Positions 11,301 through 25,500 of a stretch of 64,000 bases of DNA are shown here, one piece after another. Within the stretch, counting starts at the first letter, position 1, and every line of letters starts with the position of its first letter. The translations under genes were made by a program, and so were the position numbers. The notes under the pieces are model-generated. The model was not told the origin of the DNA, made no database searches, and saw only the letters and a program-made list of their open reading frames with translations. The stretch comes from Bugulina stolonifera (Eukaryota > Bryozoa > Gymnolaemata > Cheilostomatida > Bugulidae), in NCBI GenBank assembly GCA_935421135.1, contig OW285189.1, forward strand, positions 17,381,072 through 17,445,071, written 5' to 3'.

Positions 11301-14300
11301 ATAGGGGATTACATTTGTAGACAATATTATACAAATATAATATATAGCTCTGTGCAATACTATGTATTGTAACAGCAGTCGGAGATGAAGACTGGACTAA
11401 TACTCATGCAAAGTGAAACATATTATATTATATGTTTGCAAGTACTAAACTATATTTACTTTACTGGTTAATTCTCCCTCCCACTATGAAATACCTCCTT
11501 CAGTATTACTTATTATTCCTTACTATTGTCTAACAAGTGAATATATAATAGTATTTAATATTATAAGACGTCTTTGCCTCAGACAGACAAACTCTTCTAG
11601 TACAGTTTGATATTGATAGCCAGTGATTATTAGACAGCTGTTGCCTGTCTATACTATTACAGAAATCCACTTCATGTTCGAAGAATAATTTTCATAGTTA
11701 CTCAAGTTGAATTTACAATAATATTTCCTATTCTATTCTATTGTATATTGTATGATGATCACTTCATTCATGATCATCTCACCAAACTGCCCTCTGGTAG
11801 ATACAGAACTGTTAAATATAGAACTGTATGGGAAAGAGATGCTTTCCTCAGAGACATGATACTTTGCATTAACAAAAATTTTTAGTAATCCTTTTATAAC
11901 AGTCAGCATTTTCCAAGCCTACTATAATAGTTTTCCATAGCAGTATTTTTTGTAAACACTGAATCTCACCACATGTGTTAATGATCAATAAACCAACCAA
12001 CCGAACGACCAACTAACCAACCAGCCAGCCAACCAACCAGCCGGCCAGCCAGCCAGCCGGCCAGCCAACCAACCAACAGCCTACAAGAGTCTGGTACAAA
12101 CACATGTAGTTGGAATTCGGATGAGATTATAGCCTTAGTTTCATACCCTTTTGGAATATGGTTGGGTATACAGGTAGCCTAATGCTTTGAAACTTATAGA
12201 AATCCAACCCCCAAACCATATAGTGAGGTTCTCATAGGCATTATAGAAAAAAGTATTATATCGAAATTGTAGTTGAAAATTACATTGAATAGAATTAAAG
12301 GAAGTAATATCAAACGTATGAAGATTGACTAAATTAGAAATTTGATTTAAAAGACTTCATGCTATTCTTATATCAGTTTTATCTGCTTAATTTTATCTGT
12401 TTTCATGTATGATATTTCTGCAGCGCATGTTCACCTGGGAAGATATGCAATTTCCAGCAACCTGTAGTTCTTTGTTGTGCTACTTTGCAAGTAATTTATC
12501 TACATACACTGTACAAGTGTATGTATGTATAATGTATACTTTATATACATTGTATGTGTATAGTGGCTATACATACAAAGGGGTAGAAGGAGAATCATGC
12601 ATAGCTCAGAGATTTGCTGCACATGTGATCCTGTGCACTGTTTACTGTGGGGGCGGCATTAAATTAGTGAGCTAATAGTTGAAAGGCTGCCAGATTTATG
12701 CAGCGGGTTTTCCAACCGTTAAATTGTGTTTAGTTTCTAATGTGCAAGACTGCACTTAACACAAGTCTAAATCAATGTCGGTTGCATTCAAGCGACCACC
12801 TCGAGTTTTTCCTACACGTTGTTACTCCTAATAACTGTGTGTTCATCAATAGTTGAGTTGTATGTGCATTTATGTGTGTACAACATGTACGTAGTTGAGC
12901 CTACAATACTGTACTTTAATATACATGGCATATTGCGATGTACATAAATCAACTTTTATCCTTAACATAAAAGTATAGCAACCTATGCCGAGATACAGTG
13001 TGAGCTACATCTACTTGCCTCTATATTACACATTGTTCTATTTTTATGTTACATTATCGTCAGACATTTGACCAAATATCAACAAATAGCTACTGTATGC
13101 ATTAGGTTGTACGTAGCTAGGTGAACAATTGCAAGTTAGTGTACTAGCTACAGGTAGACTGAGTATATACATGTATGTGCTTGGCTGGCATAAACTGCAG
13201 AGAATCACATTGTTGTAGCCTCATCTTAACTATCTCAGGGTGTAGTTGGGAATATGCTGAAGGACCGCAGTAACGTTATATCATTAAAATATTTAGTGCA
13301 ATGTTTGCTAACGGTCCATCATAAAAATCTTTTCAATGTCACACAAGTCAGCTTGAATTGGTAGTTTTGTTAGTACTTGGAAATTCTACATGTTCCACAC
13401 GTATACTAGAAGAATAAACTCGTACCTGTGTACTGAAGTGTATATTGATGTAATATTATGCCTTGTAGGCGTACATGCCCAAACTGCTTGTCTCAAGTTG
13501 ACTTTTTATGCCTTCAAATGTGTAGCAGGTATTGTTAGTTTTATGTGTTTGCAATTTCAGACGTTGATATGTAAGAAAATGCGATTAGGTGTTCGACATT
13601 TTTCTAAAAGTGTCATTAAATTAGACTAACTATTTCAATCACCTTATCTGCGCAAGCCTTTGAATAATTTAGTAAGTCACATATGGTTACACCTGGTGTG
13701 TTAACCTCGATCATTCCACAACTGAGATTTGTCCTACCTTGAATATTTCTTTCACTGGCTACACTAATAAGTTGTCTCCGTGTAAATCGGGGCGTAGACT
13801 ATACCCTCCCTCCTCGTATGCAGTATGGTTTGAGTTTACAAACATCAGTGCAGACACACTTTCTGGTACGAGAAAAGCTCATCTTGGAGTAGACTCTCCC
13901 TGTGTTTGTAGGATTACCAAAGTATCTTGTTTGAAAGATTTCTCTGCTACTACAGAACTGATAGTTTCCTAGAAAAAAAATGAAGAATTTAAAATATAGT
14001 AAGCAACAGCTTTGTGCGTCTGCTTCTATCATGCACCAAAAATTCTTAAAAGGTGGTTTCCATACATTATAGACGAACTCTAGGGTAGGCTGGTACCAGT
14101 ATATTCCAATAAACCAACACAATAGTGCCATAATATCTAATATGATGTGCACTAAATTCGCACATCATTGTAGTACATACAGTTTACATACTTCCACTCA
14201 ATATTATAACTATTTTGAGTAACAACTTACCTCAAGCCCTGCTACTCCAATATCAACCAAATGTTAGACAGGGAGATGATGAGTTTACAGGGTAGCATAG

Positions 14301-14600
14301 CGGATCCCAGGACAGGTTGGACCGAGCTGGTTACGTTGCGTTAGTAATTAGTCAGTTACTCTCCAATTATGCGTCTCGTTTGTTAACATTAATCAATGGA
14401 TTGACGTCAGGCAGGTTTGCCTATGCTGCTAAATGAGTAGTTGGTGCATGACAAGGAACTGCCTCTACTGCTGTTGCTGCCAGTTAGTGAAAGTTATGGA
14501 GAAGATAGATGCTATTAAACAGATTCTAGTTTTAGACTTATCGTGTCTTTTTAAGACTGCTACTACGAATATAAAATGATTAACATAGATGTAGGGGGCG
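8315..14600. other. Intergenic region between NDUFA13 and the Kv1 channel
   Basis: The two genes converge here. No exon was recognised. The part nearest 14600 should be Kv1 3' UTR. It contains a CCAA/CCAG tetranucleotide tract (11991-12076) and many short AT-rich runs. Confidence 0.5.
11991..12076. repeat. Tetranucleotide tract (CCAA/CCAG/CCGG)
   Basis: An imperfect tetramer run of CCAACCAACCGAACGACCAA and CCAGCCAGCCGGCCAGCC type, free of G/T in its A-rich half. Confidence 0.85.
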
Positions 14601-16137
14601 CTACACATCCGTCTCCAAACTATTAGCGGATGAGCGGTGATTTGGGCCAACGTGATTCTGCATAGCATTAGTATTATTAGCTACAGTTGTGCTATTGAGG
14701 AGGGGGTTTAATGGCATCCTTTCAATATCCAGTTCCTCTAGACTTGAGGCTATAGACAAAGTAGAGCTAGTCTTACTGTGGCTAATAGATGGTTTAATAC
14801 TCGGACAGGTAGTTATATGCTGCTGACTGCCTGACTTATCGTCGCTGTCGTTCTCCCGGTGATAGAAGTAGTTAAAGTTGGATACTATGACTGGTACAGG
14901 AAGAGCTATCATTAGAACTCCAGTAATAGCACACAGAGACCCTACCAGCTTACCCCAGGGTGTGGTAGGTCGCATGTCACCATACCCTACTGTTGTCATT
15001 GTAACCACAGCCCACCAGAATGCGTCGGGAATGCTTTTGAAAAAGGTCTGCTGGCTGTCGGCTTCAGCAAAGTAGACTGCACTAGAGAACAGCACAACAC
15101 CGATTATTAGGAAAAATATAAGTAGGGCCAATTCTCTTAAGCTAGCTTTAAGTGTCTGCCCTAAGATCTGCAGACCCTTAGAGTGTCTTGATAATTTGAA
15201 TATTCTGAACACCCTGACCAATCGTATCACTCGGAGTATGGCCAATGACATTGCTTGGTTACCACTGTCTCCGCTCTCATTTGCTGCAGCGACTTCGGCA
15301 GCAATTGCTTCCCCTGACTCTGGTTTCTGCTCATCGGCTATGACTGTGCCTAGAGTAATGAAGTATGGTACGATAGCCATTATGTCTATTAGGTTCATGA
15401 TGTTTTTAAAGAAGGCCAGCTTGTCAGGGCTGGAGGCAAACCGAACCAGTAGTTCCGACGTGAACCAGATGATGCAGCCAGTCTCTATTATGAAGAAGGC
15501 ATCAGAGAATTTTGGAACATCATCCTCTAAAATAGATTCTCTGTAAACAGTTCGGTTACCTACGATTGTTGATACATTTTCCACTTTATAGTGTTTAAAC
15601 TGAGGCAAAGTTTCCAAACAGAAAGTTACTATGGACAAGAGAATTATGACAACAGAGAGTATAGCGATGACCTTAGCAGGCATAGAGGATTCTGGGTACT
15701 CAAACAGCAGCCAGACGGCTTTCTGAAATTTATTTACTGGCAGCTCTTGTTCCTCTTCCTTTATGAACCCTTCATCTTCTCGGAATTTTTCTATTGTGTC
15801 TTGTCCAAGGTCATAGAACTTAATCTCCTCGGAGAATACATCCAATGGTACATTTACGGGGCGGCGTAATCTGCCCCCACTTTGATAATAGTATAAGATT
15901 GCATCAAAACTTGGTCTATTCCTATCAAAGAAATATTCATTTCTTAGAGGATCGTAGTATCTGTTTCGTTTCTGTGCATTACCAAGTAGAGAGTCTGGAA
16001 ATTGGTTCAACGTCTTAAGTTGAGTCTCGTATCTCATTCCACTAACGTTAATGACGACTCTTTCCTGGCACTCATATATGTTTCCTGTTCCTGTATCGGG
16101 CTCAGTGTATATATCCTCAGGTAGTCGTGGAAATGCT
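14601..16137 (-). CDS. Shaker/Kv1 voltage-gated K+ channel, common exon (T1 to C-terminus)
   Basis: Pore-forming subunit of a tetrameric delayed-rectifier or A-type K+ channel in the plasma membrane. This exon codes 511 residues plus the last base of a split Arg codon. In the numbering of the 580-aa isoform that uses the 22.3-kb first exon: T1 domain about 94-191 ([20 protein letters not shown]); S1 223-244; S1-S2 loop with NVS and NRT sequons near 256 and 263; S2 281-301; S3 314-336; S4 367-388 with regular arginines ([13 protein letters not shown]); S5 403-426; selectivity filter TVGYGD 451-456; S6 467-493 with the PVP hinge. The C-terminus ETDV (577-580) is a class I PDZ ligand, as in Drosophila Shaker. 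The acceptor is a pyrimidine-rich TTTATACTCTTTCAG. A start at 16175 within that acceptor region would also be open but would begin MYSYLNG, which is unlike the family. Identification as Kv1/Shaker is firm. Confidence 0.95.
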
Positions 16138-19100
16138 CTGAAAGAGTATAAATGGCCATTTAGATATGAATACAATTACTACACATTTATATTCTATGAA
16201 CAAAATTATATATTGTATAATAATATAATTATAGTTATCAAACAATTTATGTGAACAAGACGTAGGCTTAATGAAGCATAATATGCTGCATAATAAACAA
16301 CTCATAGCTCGTTATAAAGAGCAGCAAACAAAGTTGCTTGCAGTAAGAGCTCAAATTTTATCATGCAATCTGTGCATACTCCTACATGTACAGCATATGA
16401 CTTACTTTGATGACAATAAATCCTATTCAGGCCAATAATCAATTTACAAATTGAATGTAACAGATGGCGACTAACTCTACCATTACCAAATGATTTCTTA
16501 GGTGGAAAGGTATACCTGGTAGATTTTAATCACATTCTTACAACTTGTGTCATATTACATGTACATACCACTAATAAAATAGCAACCGATCCTTCTGATC
16601 CGTCTGCGTACAACAGAAGTTAGGGTTGACTCAAGGGCAAGGCCTACATTAATTCACCCAGCTTACTATCTCAATGCATAACATACATAATACTGATACC
16701 AAAAGTGGAGGATTAGGGACTGCATATTGTACAGTAGCATAAACAATGAGAACTAATGTTGTAATAAATACATGTTTACCTACTACATGCATATCTGCTA
16801 TGAAGCAGTAGGGTGTGTAATAACGATACGCTTTGCAATAACACACACCAAAGTTTATGTTATAAATGGTGATATATAAAGATGATTATGGTTGGTTTGT
16901 TTGCGCTACATGTAATATCAATGGTGCTGCATGCTATTATATATGAGAAGGCTAATATAATACTGGTGTTAATTTTTACTGTAACGATTAATAACTTTCT
17001 TCGACACAAAAGAAATTGCCAGCTGCGATATAAAAGTATTTAATTAGTTCTCAGCTCAGAAAGAGAACTGTGTCATGTCGATCTTTGAAATTTATTTAAA
17101 TTTGGTGACCTATAATAACTATGCCAACCATAGTGCAGTTTATACTTGCAATATCAATCAGCAAGAAATACTGTAACAGCTGTTTTAAAATAAACCAAAA
17201 TAATTCATTTATTCTAATAACCTAGTCGTTAGTTTTAGTGTTTTTAGTTCTTTTAGTTTTAGAGTGATGTCTCACTCATTACTTCACTTATAAAACCCTT
17301 TATGTGTAGTAATTATGAAATTACATTAGGACTTTGTAATTTTTATCAATTGACCCCACATTGCACTCTCAGGAAAGATGTTTTAATAAATCTATCTAGG
17401 TACAATATAGCACAGATTGTCGTCTGTGTACGTGAATGCTAATTCACAAGGTTGAACTGTAATTAAGTTATTTGACTTTTACGTCGTACCACAGTACTCT
17501 GTCTGCAGATGTACTATCTCTAGGGATAGTCACTGCCATTTCTCTTTATATATTACTACTGCTATCTGCCAACAGATACACTGTATATAGGTATAGAAAA
17601 TGCACATAGTAACTGTGTCTTCCTTACGTATCTAAAATGAACCATATTATGTTATTTTGACATAATATAGTTACAAATCACGAACCTGTATTAATTTGAT
17701 TATTATGTCACTAACATGGCTCTACGATAACTAATTCAATATATTATAAATTTACTTTTAATCTCGCGGTAGACACCAAATTAAATTAAATTTGTTTGCG
17801 ATAAAATATTTTTTTATGCAAATTTGATACAATAATGTTAGCTGACTATCAGACTGTGGAGAAGGCTGGAGTAGACATTGGATAAGGGTATACTAGATAT
17901 ACTACTGCTTCGTTACATATACGCCCATTGTACGGCTGCAGAAGGACTTGGTTTAGGCATACAGTGAGTTAGTTGCAGCTTAATATCAAGAGTCCTAAGC
18001 TTTTATTAATCAAATTAACTTGATAATAATTGACTGAGTCATGATCAACATTTTAGTAACAGTATTATTGTCCTTGTTCAGATAGTACCAAAGTATTATT
18101 AGTAGGCTACATGACAGTTCGGAGTACATGTGACAATTATATTTATGTACTTTAAAATTTTTGTAAGACAAAACTGATGTGACTAATAGTATTATACACT
18201 CTGCATATTGCTATTGTAGCTATTGATCTAATATAATAATCATATCACTAACATTAAATCCGGCTTGTAATAATGTTGGACCAACATAATTTTGGTGACT
18301 TACATGCATAGACAAGGTATCGATGGTTGATATAATACAGAAAGTACGAGCTACAGTGTACATGTGCTGACAGATACACAGTTATTATGTAAGAAGTTAG
18401 GGATGCCTGTTAGACATGTTATATTTTGTTGATTTCTCTTACCAAGCTGGTGAAAGATACAGGAGATGCACTAAGAGCATAATATACTATTAGTTACATT
18501 GTATCTAAATAATAATGAGCAGGTAGGGGGTTCTGTTACTCTAATGGGTTCATACACACACAAACAACATTATACCAGAGGTTAATACAGGTATAGACAT
18601 TATATCAGTGCATGTGTTTGTATTAGTAAACATACATGTTCATGTATCAGCTCATATGTATATCATCATACCACGTACAATACACACAACTATCCTTCAC
18701 TACCTGATTAGTAGAAAAAGTAGCCAAGAATGTAGTTAGGCAAATAATTGTTATCTAGTTTTTCTCGAGTAAGAACATAGCAGAACTTCAGTGAAAAACA
18801 GCATAACAGCATTACACTATGCAAGCAATATCAGCATATCATTCTGTCGTGAAAACTTTGCTCAATATATTATGTAGAATAAAGGGGTTGGTTTATGGAA
18901 CGCGTAACAAGAAATAAGTTCAAATTTGCTGCTAATAAATTAATTTCCAATCTAATGGTGTTTGTTTTGTGCATTTAGTTCTTTATCTTAAAAGAATAAC
19001 GGGGAAAGCCGACATTATATTATCTTCATTGAGTGGTATAATGTATAAATTACACCTAAGAGCAATATGCTTAGCTTATATAATGTAGCCTGTGAAACTG

Positions 19101-19767
19101 AAAAATACACTTTGTATTGATTTTTAGAAATATTTTAATTTCCTCTCTACATATGATTCTACATTTACCTAAGAATACAAATCAATTTAATTCTATAAGT
19201 TACTGCTAATATGCTATCAGTATTTAGTACAGCAGATCAAACTAATGAATTATCTACTATCAGTGCATGGAGTGGCCAATTACCATGATTGGGACATTTA
19301 TCTTATAGTAAATGCAGGTATAATATTCTATGCATGCGTGGAAGACCGATGTTACCTGCGCACAAGCAGTCTCAGACTAACTCACTGTATGTATTAGTGA
19401 AGGTCTACAATCACTGCAGCTATTCTAAACCTGCCCACAAATGGACGCAATAGCCTGTGAGATAAATTGAACTGCACCAGATTGATGTCACATTAACTTT
19501 TAGGAATTTAAATATAAAAAACTAACTAGTTTAAAAAAGAAATCTGACTGAGTTTGATAAGTCAGATTAGTTAGATAGACATCTAATGAACTTAAATGGA
19601 CCCATTATTATCTATTTAGAAGGAGATGAGCACATAAGATAAAAGCATACCAGCCCATAAACCTAAACTTTTATAATAGGAATGAAAACAATTATATCAT
19701 ACATGTACATGTATGCCCATTCCACAAACCAAAAAGAAGAAATGAGAGTAAGCCTATAGATACACAC

Positions 19768-19975
19768 GTCACATGTTACATGCTACATGTACATGTTACA
19801 ATATGCTACAATATGTTAGATGTAACATGCTACATGTCACATGTAACATGCTACATATTGCATGTCACATGTTACATGCTACATGTTACAATATGCTACA
19901 ATATGTTACATGTTACATGTCACATGTTACAGTCATGTCACATGTTACATGTCATATGCAACATGTGACATATGA
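19768..19975. repeat. ACATGTNAC minisatellite in Kv1 intron
   Basis: Roughly 20 overlapping copies of a 9-12-base motif around ACATGT(T/C)AC and ATGCTACATGT, with two copies of CAATATGCTACAATATGTTA. Because the motif is self-complementary, long cruciforms are possible. Confidence 0.85.
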
Positions 19976-20311
19976 AGAGCAGACTGTGTGCTTCAAAATC
20001 ATAATTCTGGACAGGAAATCCTTGCCGCTGCAAAACTTGACCATTATATTGTTATGCCATAATAATGTTAGACATCATAGTAGAGTAGTGTCAATGTATA
20101 TGCTATACAGTGTGTGCTACATGTTGTGTTGTTGAATATACATGTAATATGTAGGTACAAGTATGTGTAGGAGTTTTAATGATTATAATTATACCTTATA
20201 GAACACATGTATAATGTGGATTGTTAATTATATACTTTAATGTTAATCATTAGTATTAGACCCACCAGTCCAGGCTAGCGACTGGTCTGTGCTTAGTTAG
20301 ATACCCAGGCC

Positions 20312-20523
20312 ATATTATATTATGTTATATTATACTATATTATACTATATTATATTATATTATATCATATTATATTATATTATATTATATTATATTATAT
20401 TATACTATATTATATTATATTATATTATATTATATTATATTATATTATATTATATTATATTATACTATATTATATTATATTATATTATATTATATTATAT
20501 TATAATATATAGTATATTATATA
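20312..20523. repeat. Pentanucleotide microsatellite (TATAT/TATTA)n
   Basis: About 42 copies of the 5-mer ATATT with occasional C interruptions (TATACTATAT). Confidence 0.95.
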
Positions 20524-21084
20524 AAAACAGCAGCGATAACTTGGGCTAAGGTGACTAAGAATGCTAAATGGAAAAGTTGTTTATCGCATTTATGCTGCCT
20601 CCAATGGTATCCATACAATAATAATTATTAAGTCTGTAAATACATGTAGATGTACATGTAGATGGTAAGCAAAGTGCAGTGCTTGGATGTATCTCTATAT
20701 ACAAGTACGACTGGTATTATATGCACCTAGATAATAATTATATAACACTGATTGAAATCTGATTGGTAGGTGACTTGTATCGCCTAAGTGCATCATAGGC
20801 TTGGTATTGCTTCTGGACATTATAAAGGTTGCAGTGTATATGATATTATACAATATAGTGTGTAGGATGTAGCAACCATATATACAATATTTTGACCTCT
20901 AGCTCATCAACTCAAACCAGAAATAATACAGAGAATATCAATATTTACTGCTGTAGTTGATAGAGATGGGATATTTGACACCTACATAATATGTTATACT
21001 CTGTAAAATATACATGTATTACTGAAGCTCTATATGTGCAATGTACATACAAAATACTCTCTCCATGTCTGTACACATGTAGCC

Positions 21085-21278
21085 TACATTGTACACGTAT
21101 AAGTACAATGTGAAATACATGTACAATGTGCTAGTACAATGTATAGGCACATGTAGGAGCGTACACACGTACATCGCACCCACGTACATCGTACACACGT
21201 ACATTGTACACGTATAAGTACAATGTGAAACACATGTACAATGTGCTAGTACAATGTATAGGCACATGTAGGAGCGTA
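21085..21278. repeat. Tandem duplication with 115-bp spacing, CATTGTAC-rich
   Basis: A 79-base segment starting TACATTGTACACGTATAAGT occurs at 21085 and again at 21200, almost identical. The spacer is made of CGTACATCGTACACA repeats. Confidence 0.85.
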
Positions 21279-22330
21279 CTCATACATCTAGTCATCTACA
21301 TGTATGCTGACAACAAAAGTACTTAGTTACTTTACTGTGTGTAGATTACATAACTACAGCTGTACTTGTATGCTACAAGCATGTGTACATAAATTATAGG
21401 CCTGCATATTATACATGTACATGGTATGGTAGCTATGCATGCAATGGCCATGCCTATGCATAACGCAAATATGATGACTTACAAGACTGAGTAATTGTAA
21501 CACTTGTGTATGTACATGTGAGAGATGGTATACATGCTTTATGAAACCCGAAGGCTTATGTCTACAACAGTGGGATGTAAGGAGAAGTTATCCTCCCAAT
21601 GTGGAATTCTACCAAATATAGCTGTTAAACAGTTCGTCTAAAACTGGCAATACATTTTACGAAAATTAATTTTAATGAACATTGTAATTCCGGTCTATCT
21701 AAATCATTTCCATGTGATACTTTAGTTAAACAATGCTTCTAGGTTCAATTATATTATTGTTTATCAAGTTGCTGATAGCTCATTGCTGTGAACGATGCAT
21801 ATCACCTACATGCTGACATTCTCTATACTTCAACCAAGAGAGTAAATCCACTGGGTCAAGGTCAAATACTAAACTACTTGTTTACCTCGCGCTGAGAGCA
21901 GTCAATATCACTTGACATAGAATTTTAATTAAATTCAATTGCTACTAAAAAGGCCAAGGAGGCATATATTGGATTTTATACTGTTTAACTTGAATCAAGT
22001 TCTTAAATGAGATTAACTTTTGCAGCAATTACCTTTCAGTATAGTGGCCTGATGAAACGGCGTATCAAAAAGTTATAACAATTCATTATACTTTCACTGA
22101 GTTAATACTACTCTTATATGAACAAATATAATCACTGTTTTGTTTTAACAGTAAATTGAATTGTGTGCAGACAATAAACACATGTTCAGTGTTTGACTAT
22201 CTATATGTATCCCTCACAAAAGGTTGTAGCTAAATTTAGATTGGAAATATATGCATGTAGTAATACTACAGATATAAATGCAGGCATAAAATAAATTTAT
22301 TCACGTTAAATCTACGTTTTTGAATTTCAC

Positions 22331-22536
22331 CTTGAATCTGTATGTGGGCTGTTGCCATGTGTTGTGTGCACATTGTTGTTTGGAGAGTGAGTGTGAGCGT
22401 GTGGTGGTCCATGAGCGTTTAAATGAGCGTGTCGGTGCTTTGGGTTGAGATACGTTGGATGATGTGGCCCTCCAGGAGGGTAACCATGTCCATTTCCCTC
22501 CAGAAACTCTCCAGCGCCAGCCATGGCTGCCTCCAT
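22331..22536 (-). CDS. Kv1/Shaker alternative first coding exon A (histidine-rich N-terminus)
   Basis: Open frame of 68 codons plus two bases, ending TCA AG before a GTGAAA donor. The two trailing bases join the A at 16137 to make an Arg codon (AG|A) and continue in frame as [10 protein letters not shown]. It begins MEAAMAGAGEFLEGNGHGY; a second ATG at codon 5 has an excellent Kozak context (GCAGCCATGGCT). The first 15 residues are small and hydrophobic. The rest is Pro/Asn/His-rich, with 13 histidines in 68 residues. The layout of a short nonpolar head followed by a polar, partly basic tether is like fly Shaker inactivation-ball N-termini. That function is inference only. The intron to the common exon is 6.2 kb. 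Confidence 0.75.
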
Positions 22537-25500
22537 ATTTACATGTATTTTTGTTGTGAAAACTATACGCCTGTTTAAAGTTCCAAGCTACACTCTTGAT
22601 GTCGCACATTTGTAGTACAATTCTCCGTTTACCTTAAGATTTACGTCTAGTAGTTGTGAATGTTGACTAATGTTAAAGTCCACAGATATATTCTTCCCCA
22701 CATTTATGCTATGCACTTGTGATGATGCGCATTCCTGTACCTCTTGTAGTCTATGCACACGCAGGTTTTAATACTAAAACAGTCTACAGTCTTCGCCTTT
22801 CACCTGCTTAGCACAACGTTACTGATGCACTTTGGATTCCTCTATCTGCAGAGTTCAGCCCAACTATTGTGGCTAATTATCATATCATGATTGCACTGCC
22901 TCTCTATGTATTGATACTACTAATATATAGAATAATTACTGTTCTATATAAGCACGTAGATCAGCATGCATAGTCTCTAATGTAAACAAGGGGCTGAACC
23001 AATACCATACTAAAGTAAAATATTCTAAGAGTTTTCTAATGATAATAGAAGTTGTTTCCCCTTGAACATTTGAATATTGCAGTCACTACAAGCTATACCA
23101 TAATTATTAGACTATTAATAGAAAGTTGGTTACTGCAATAATTATAGTTTACATTCTCATTAACACAGCAGCAAAGCTATCATTATCAAGTCAGCGAAGT
23201 GTAATCTCAATGTAAATATTGTAAATAACATTGATGTTGGCTATAAGGGGCGTGCTTACTCCCTCCCTCCCTTTAATGTTTTGTGAGTGGGAGGATTTGG
23301 TCATCTTGTGAAATCTGGTTAAACCTGAGGTGTGGTCTTACAGATTTTTAAGTGATGCAGAGTGTTTTGCAGTCTCATATACACCTGTAAGCTGTAGCTG
23401 CATAAACCTTTATTCCGGTCTATGGAAAGCAACAGCAACAAAATTCAAATGGAAAGTATGTCAGTTGTTTGAAATGTTCAATAAAACAAAAATCCGCTTT
23501 AATTTTAAAAGAGAGAGAAATTTACCAACAATAGTGCTTGATGACTTCTTAAAATCTGCTTTCAGCTTAACTTGACTTCATTAAATTCAGAAGTTGATGC
23601 TGTTAACAGTATGTACATGTACAATGTATATAGTAATTTTACATATTTGTTATAGTTACATGTTTACATATTAGACTCATATATTGTCATAGCTACATGT
23701 AATTATAGCTGCTGATTTCAATATTTAATTTGCGTTGAATACAATGTGTTCACATTAGCCTAGATCTCGACATACATTACATAATATGCAGATTTAACAT
23801 TTCAAAGCAACCTCCAAGAAAATCTAATAGATGTGATTGAGCTGCCATAACAGCTGATACGAGATTAAAATATGTTCATACAGAATATGTAGACAAGACC
23901 CTGGATGTTGTAGTTACAGTGAATACATACTAAAAGTACAGATACAGTACATACATTCGCATTACTTTATGGCATGCACCTACACTGCAGTCTGACAGTG
24001 GGCAGCACCAATATAACAAAGGAAGGACGACTCTCAAATACAAACATATTCATTACCATTTCACTAAGATACAGGTAATATGCTCATGTTGGTCAAATGG
24101 TGCAGTGCAGTGAAAATTTATATAAAATTTGGTTGCATTGAATCTACGCATCTTAATCTGTGTATGTAACTTAGAGCAGTGATGTCATTTCCTGCTACTT
24201 GAGCACACAAAATAATAATCATGTCTGCCAACTATCAGGAGTTATGTTCTCATCAATTAGTAACTAGCTTCTGCTCAGGCTTGCCAAGCTCAACTGATGA
24301 AAGTCAGGGAGATTTAACATTTGGGGGGGGGGGGGTGTTCATTTCGGGTGGGTTACTAAAATTTAAGTTGAAAATCAAGGAGCCTCCTGTGGAATCAGGG
24401 AGACTTGGTAAGCTTGCTTCTGCTTCTAATCTTCGAAACCATTGGCAGAGCGGATGTACTGGTGTAAATACAGAGGTTCTTGTGTCAGCAGTTTCTTGGT
24501 AAAACAAAGCGGCTTTTAACCAACGTTCAGTTTACTAACCTATTCTTGTGGTGCCGTTGTAGCCCAGGCTATTTGTACTGATGTCAAAATGTTAACCGAG
24601 GAAGCAATTATTTTATCAAATTTTGTAATATATTGTCCTACAAGTGAACTGTATTAGATTTATACATCATGATGGCCGAATCAATCTGCACCTATGCCTA
24701 ATGTGTTTACATGTACTTACATGTACATGTACTTACCGGAAGTGTTATAATAAAGTGCACTACAGTTAATAGGCACTATTTAATTGTTTTAAACTTTCGT
24801 TCCTTTTTGAATGGCACACTATTGTGCCTATGGCATATTGCGCATGTTTCATAACATATTATATAATTGTTATGTTGATTATTTCACTGTATAATTAACT
24901 ATAGTTTGTGTTAGATAATAAATTCATTGATAAATTCCCAACACGTCTTGTAATCAAACAATTTTAGACTTTTTGCTTAAAGGGATAGAATTATTTAAAT
25001 TAGGTGTACAAGTGATATAAATGTATTAGATTATTCAATTACAGCCAGACTTGAATAGACAGGCTGTATGGTAATAAGCATATTTAGGTGAAAGTATAGG
25101 AGGAAGTGGGTTAAATGATACAAGCCATACACATTACTGATATATTTCTTGCATAAAAACACCATATTTTATGTTATTATATTATTATAAAATATAATAC
25201 AATATAGTTACAACACCTCCACACCGTATAGGTACATTATATGCTGTAACTTAGATTGGACAGAGAAGCAGGACATACCACTTGTTTTTGTTGGAGTCTA
25301 ACAAATAGAGGTTTAAGTGGAATAATCCATGTCTAGTGCCTATGTTATCTAGTTAAAGTTCATACTAAAATTATAATTAGAGGACTACATCGGCATCAGG
25401 CTGCTGTACACGCTCGAGTACACATAGCAATTCTATACAAGTTTCTCTTGGAATTTTTTTTATTCAAAAGTTACACGTAGTTAAAATATCAAAGTCACAG

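Larger units (their letters stand above)
16138..22330 (-). other. Kv1 intron (common exon to exon A)
   Basis: About 6.2 kb with no convincing exon. It holds an ACATGT-rich minisatellite (19768-19975), a pentanucleotide array (20312-20523) and a 115-bp-spaced duplication (21085-21278). The rest is AT-rich unique-looking sequence. Confidence 0.6.

Noticed and set aside
16138..16175. Start of the Kv channel at the ATG at 16175 ([10 protein letters not shown]...)
   Set aside because: The region is a good polypyrimidine acceptor and the coded residues are unlike Kv1 N-termini. Two phase-matched upstream exons give a better explanation, though an unspliced form cannot be excluded.
20322..20549. 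Repetitive LYYIILYYI frame
   Set aside because: Direct translation of the pentanucleotide microsatellite.
24221..24502. 93-codon plus-strand frame with a GGGG tract
   Set aside because: It contains a 13-G homopolymer that makes the frame unreliable, has no splice context and no recognised homology; probably repeat-derived.
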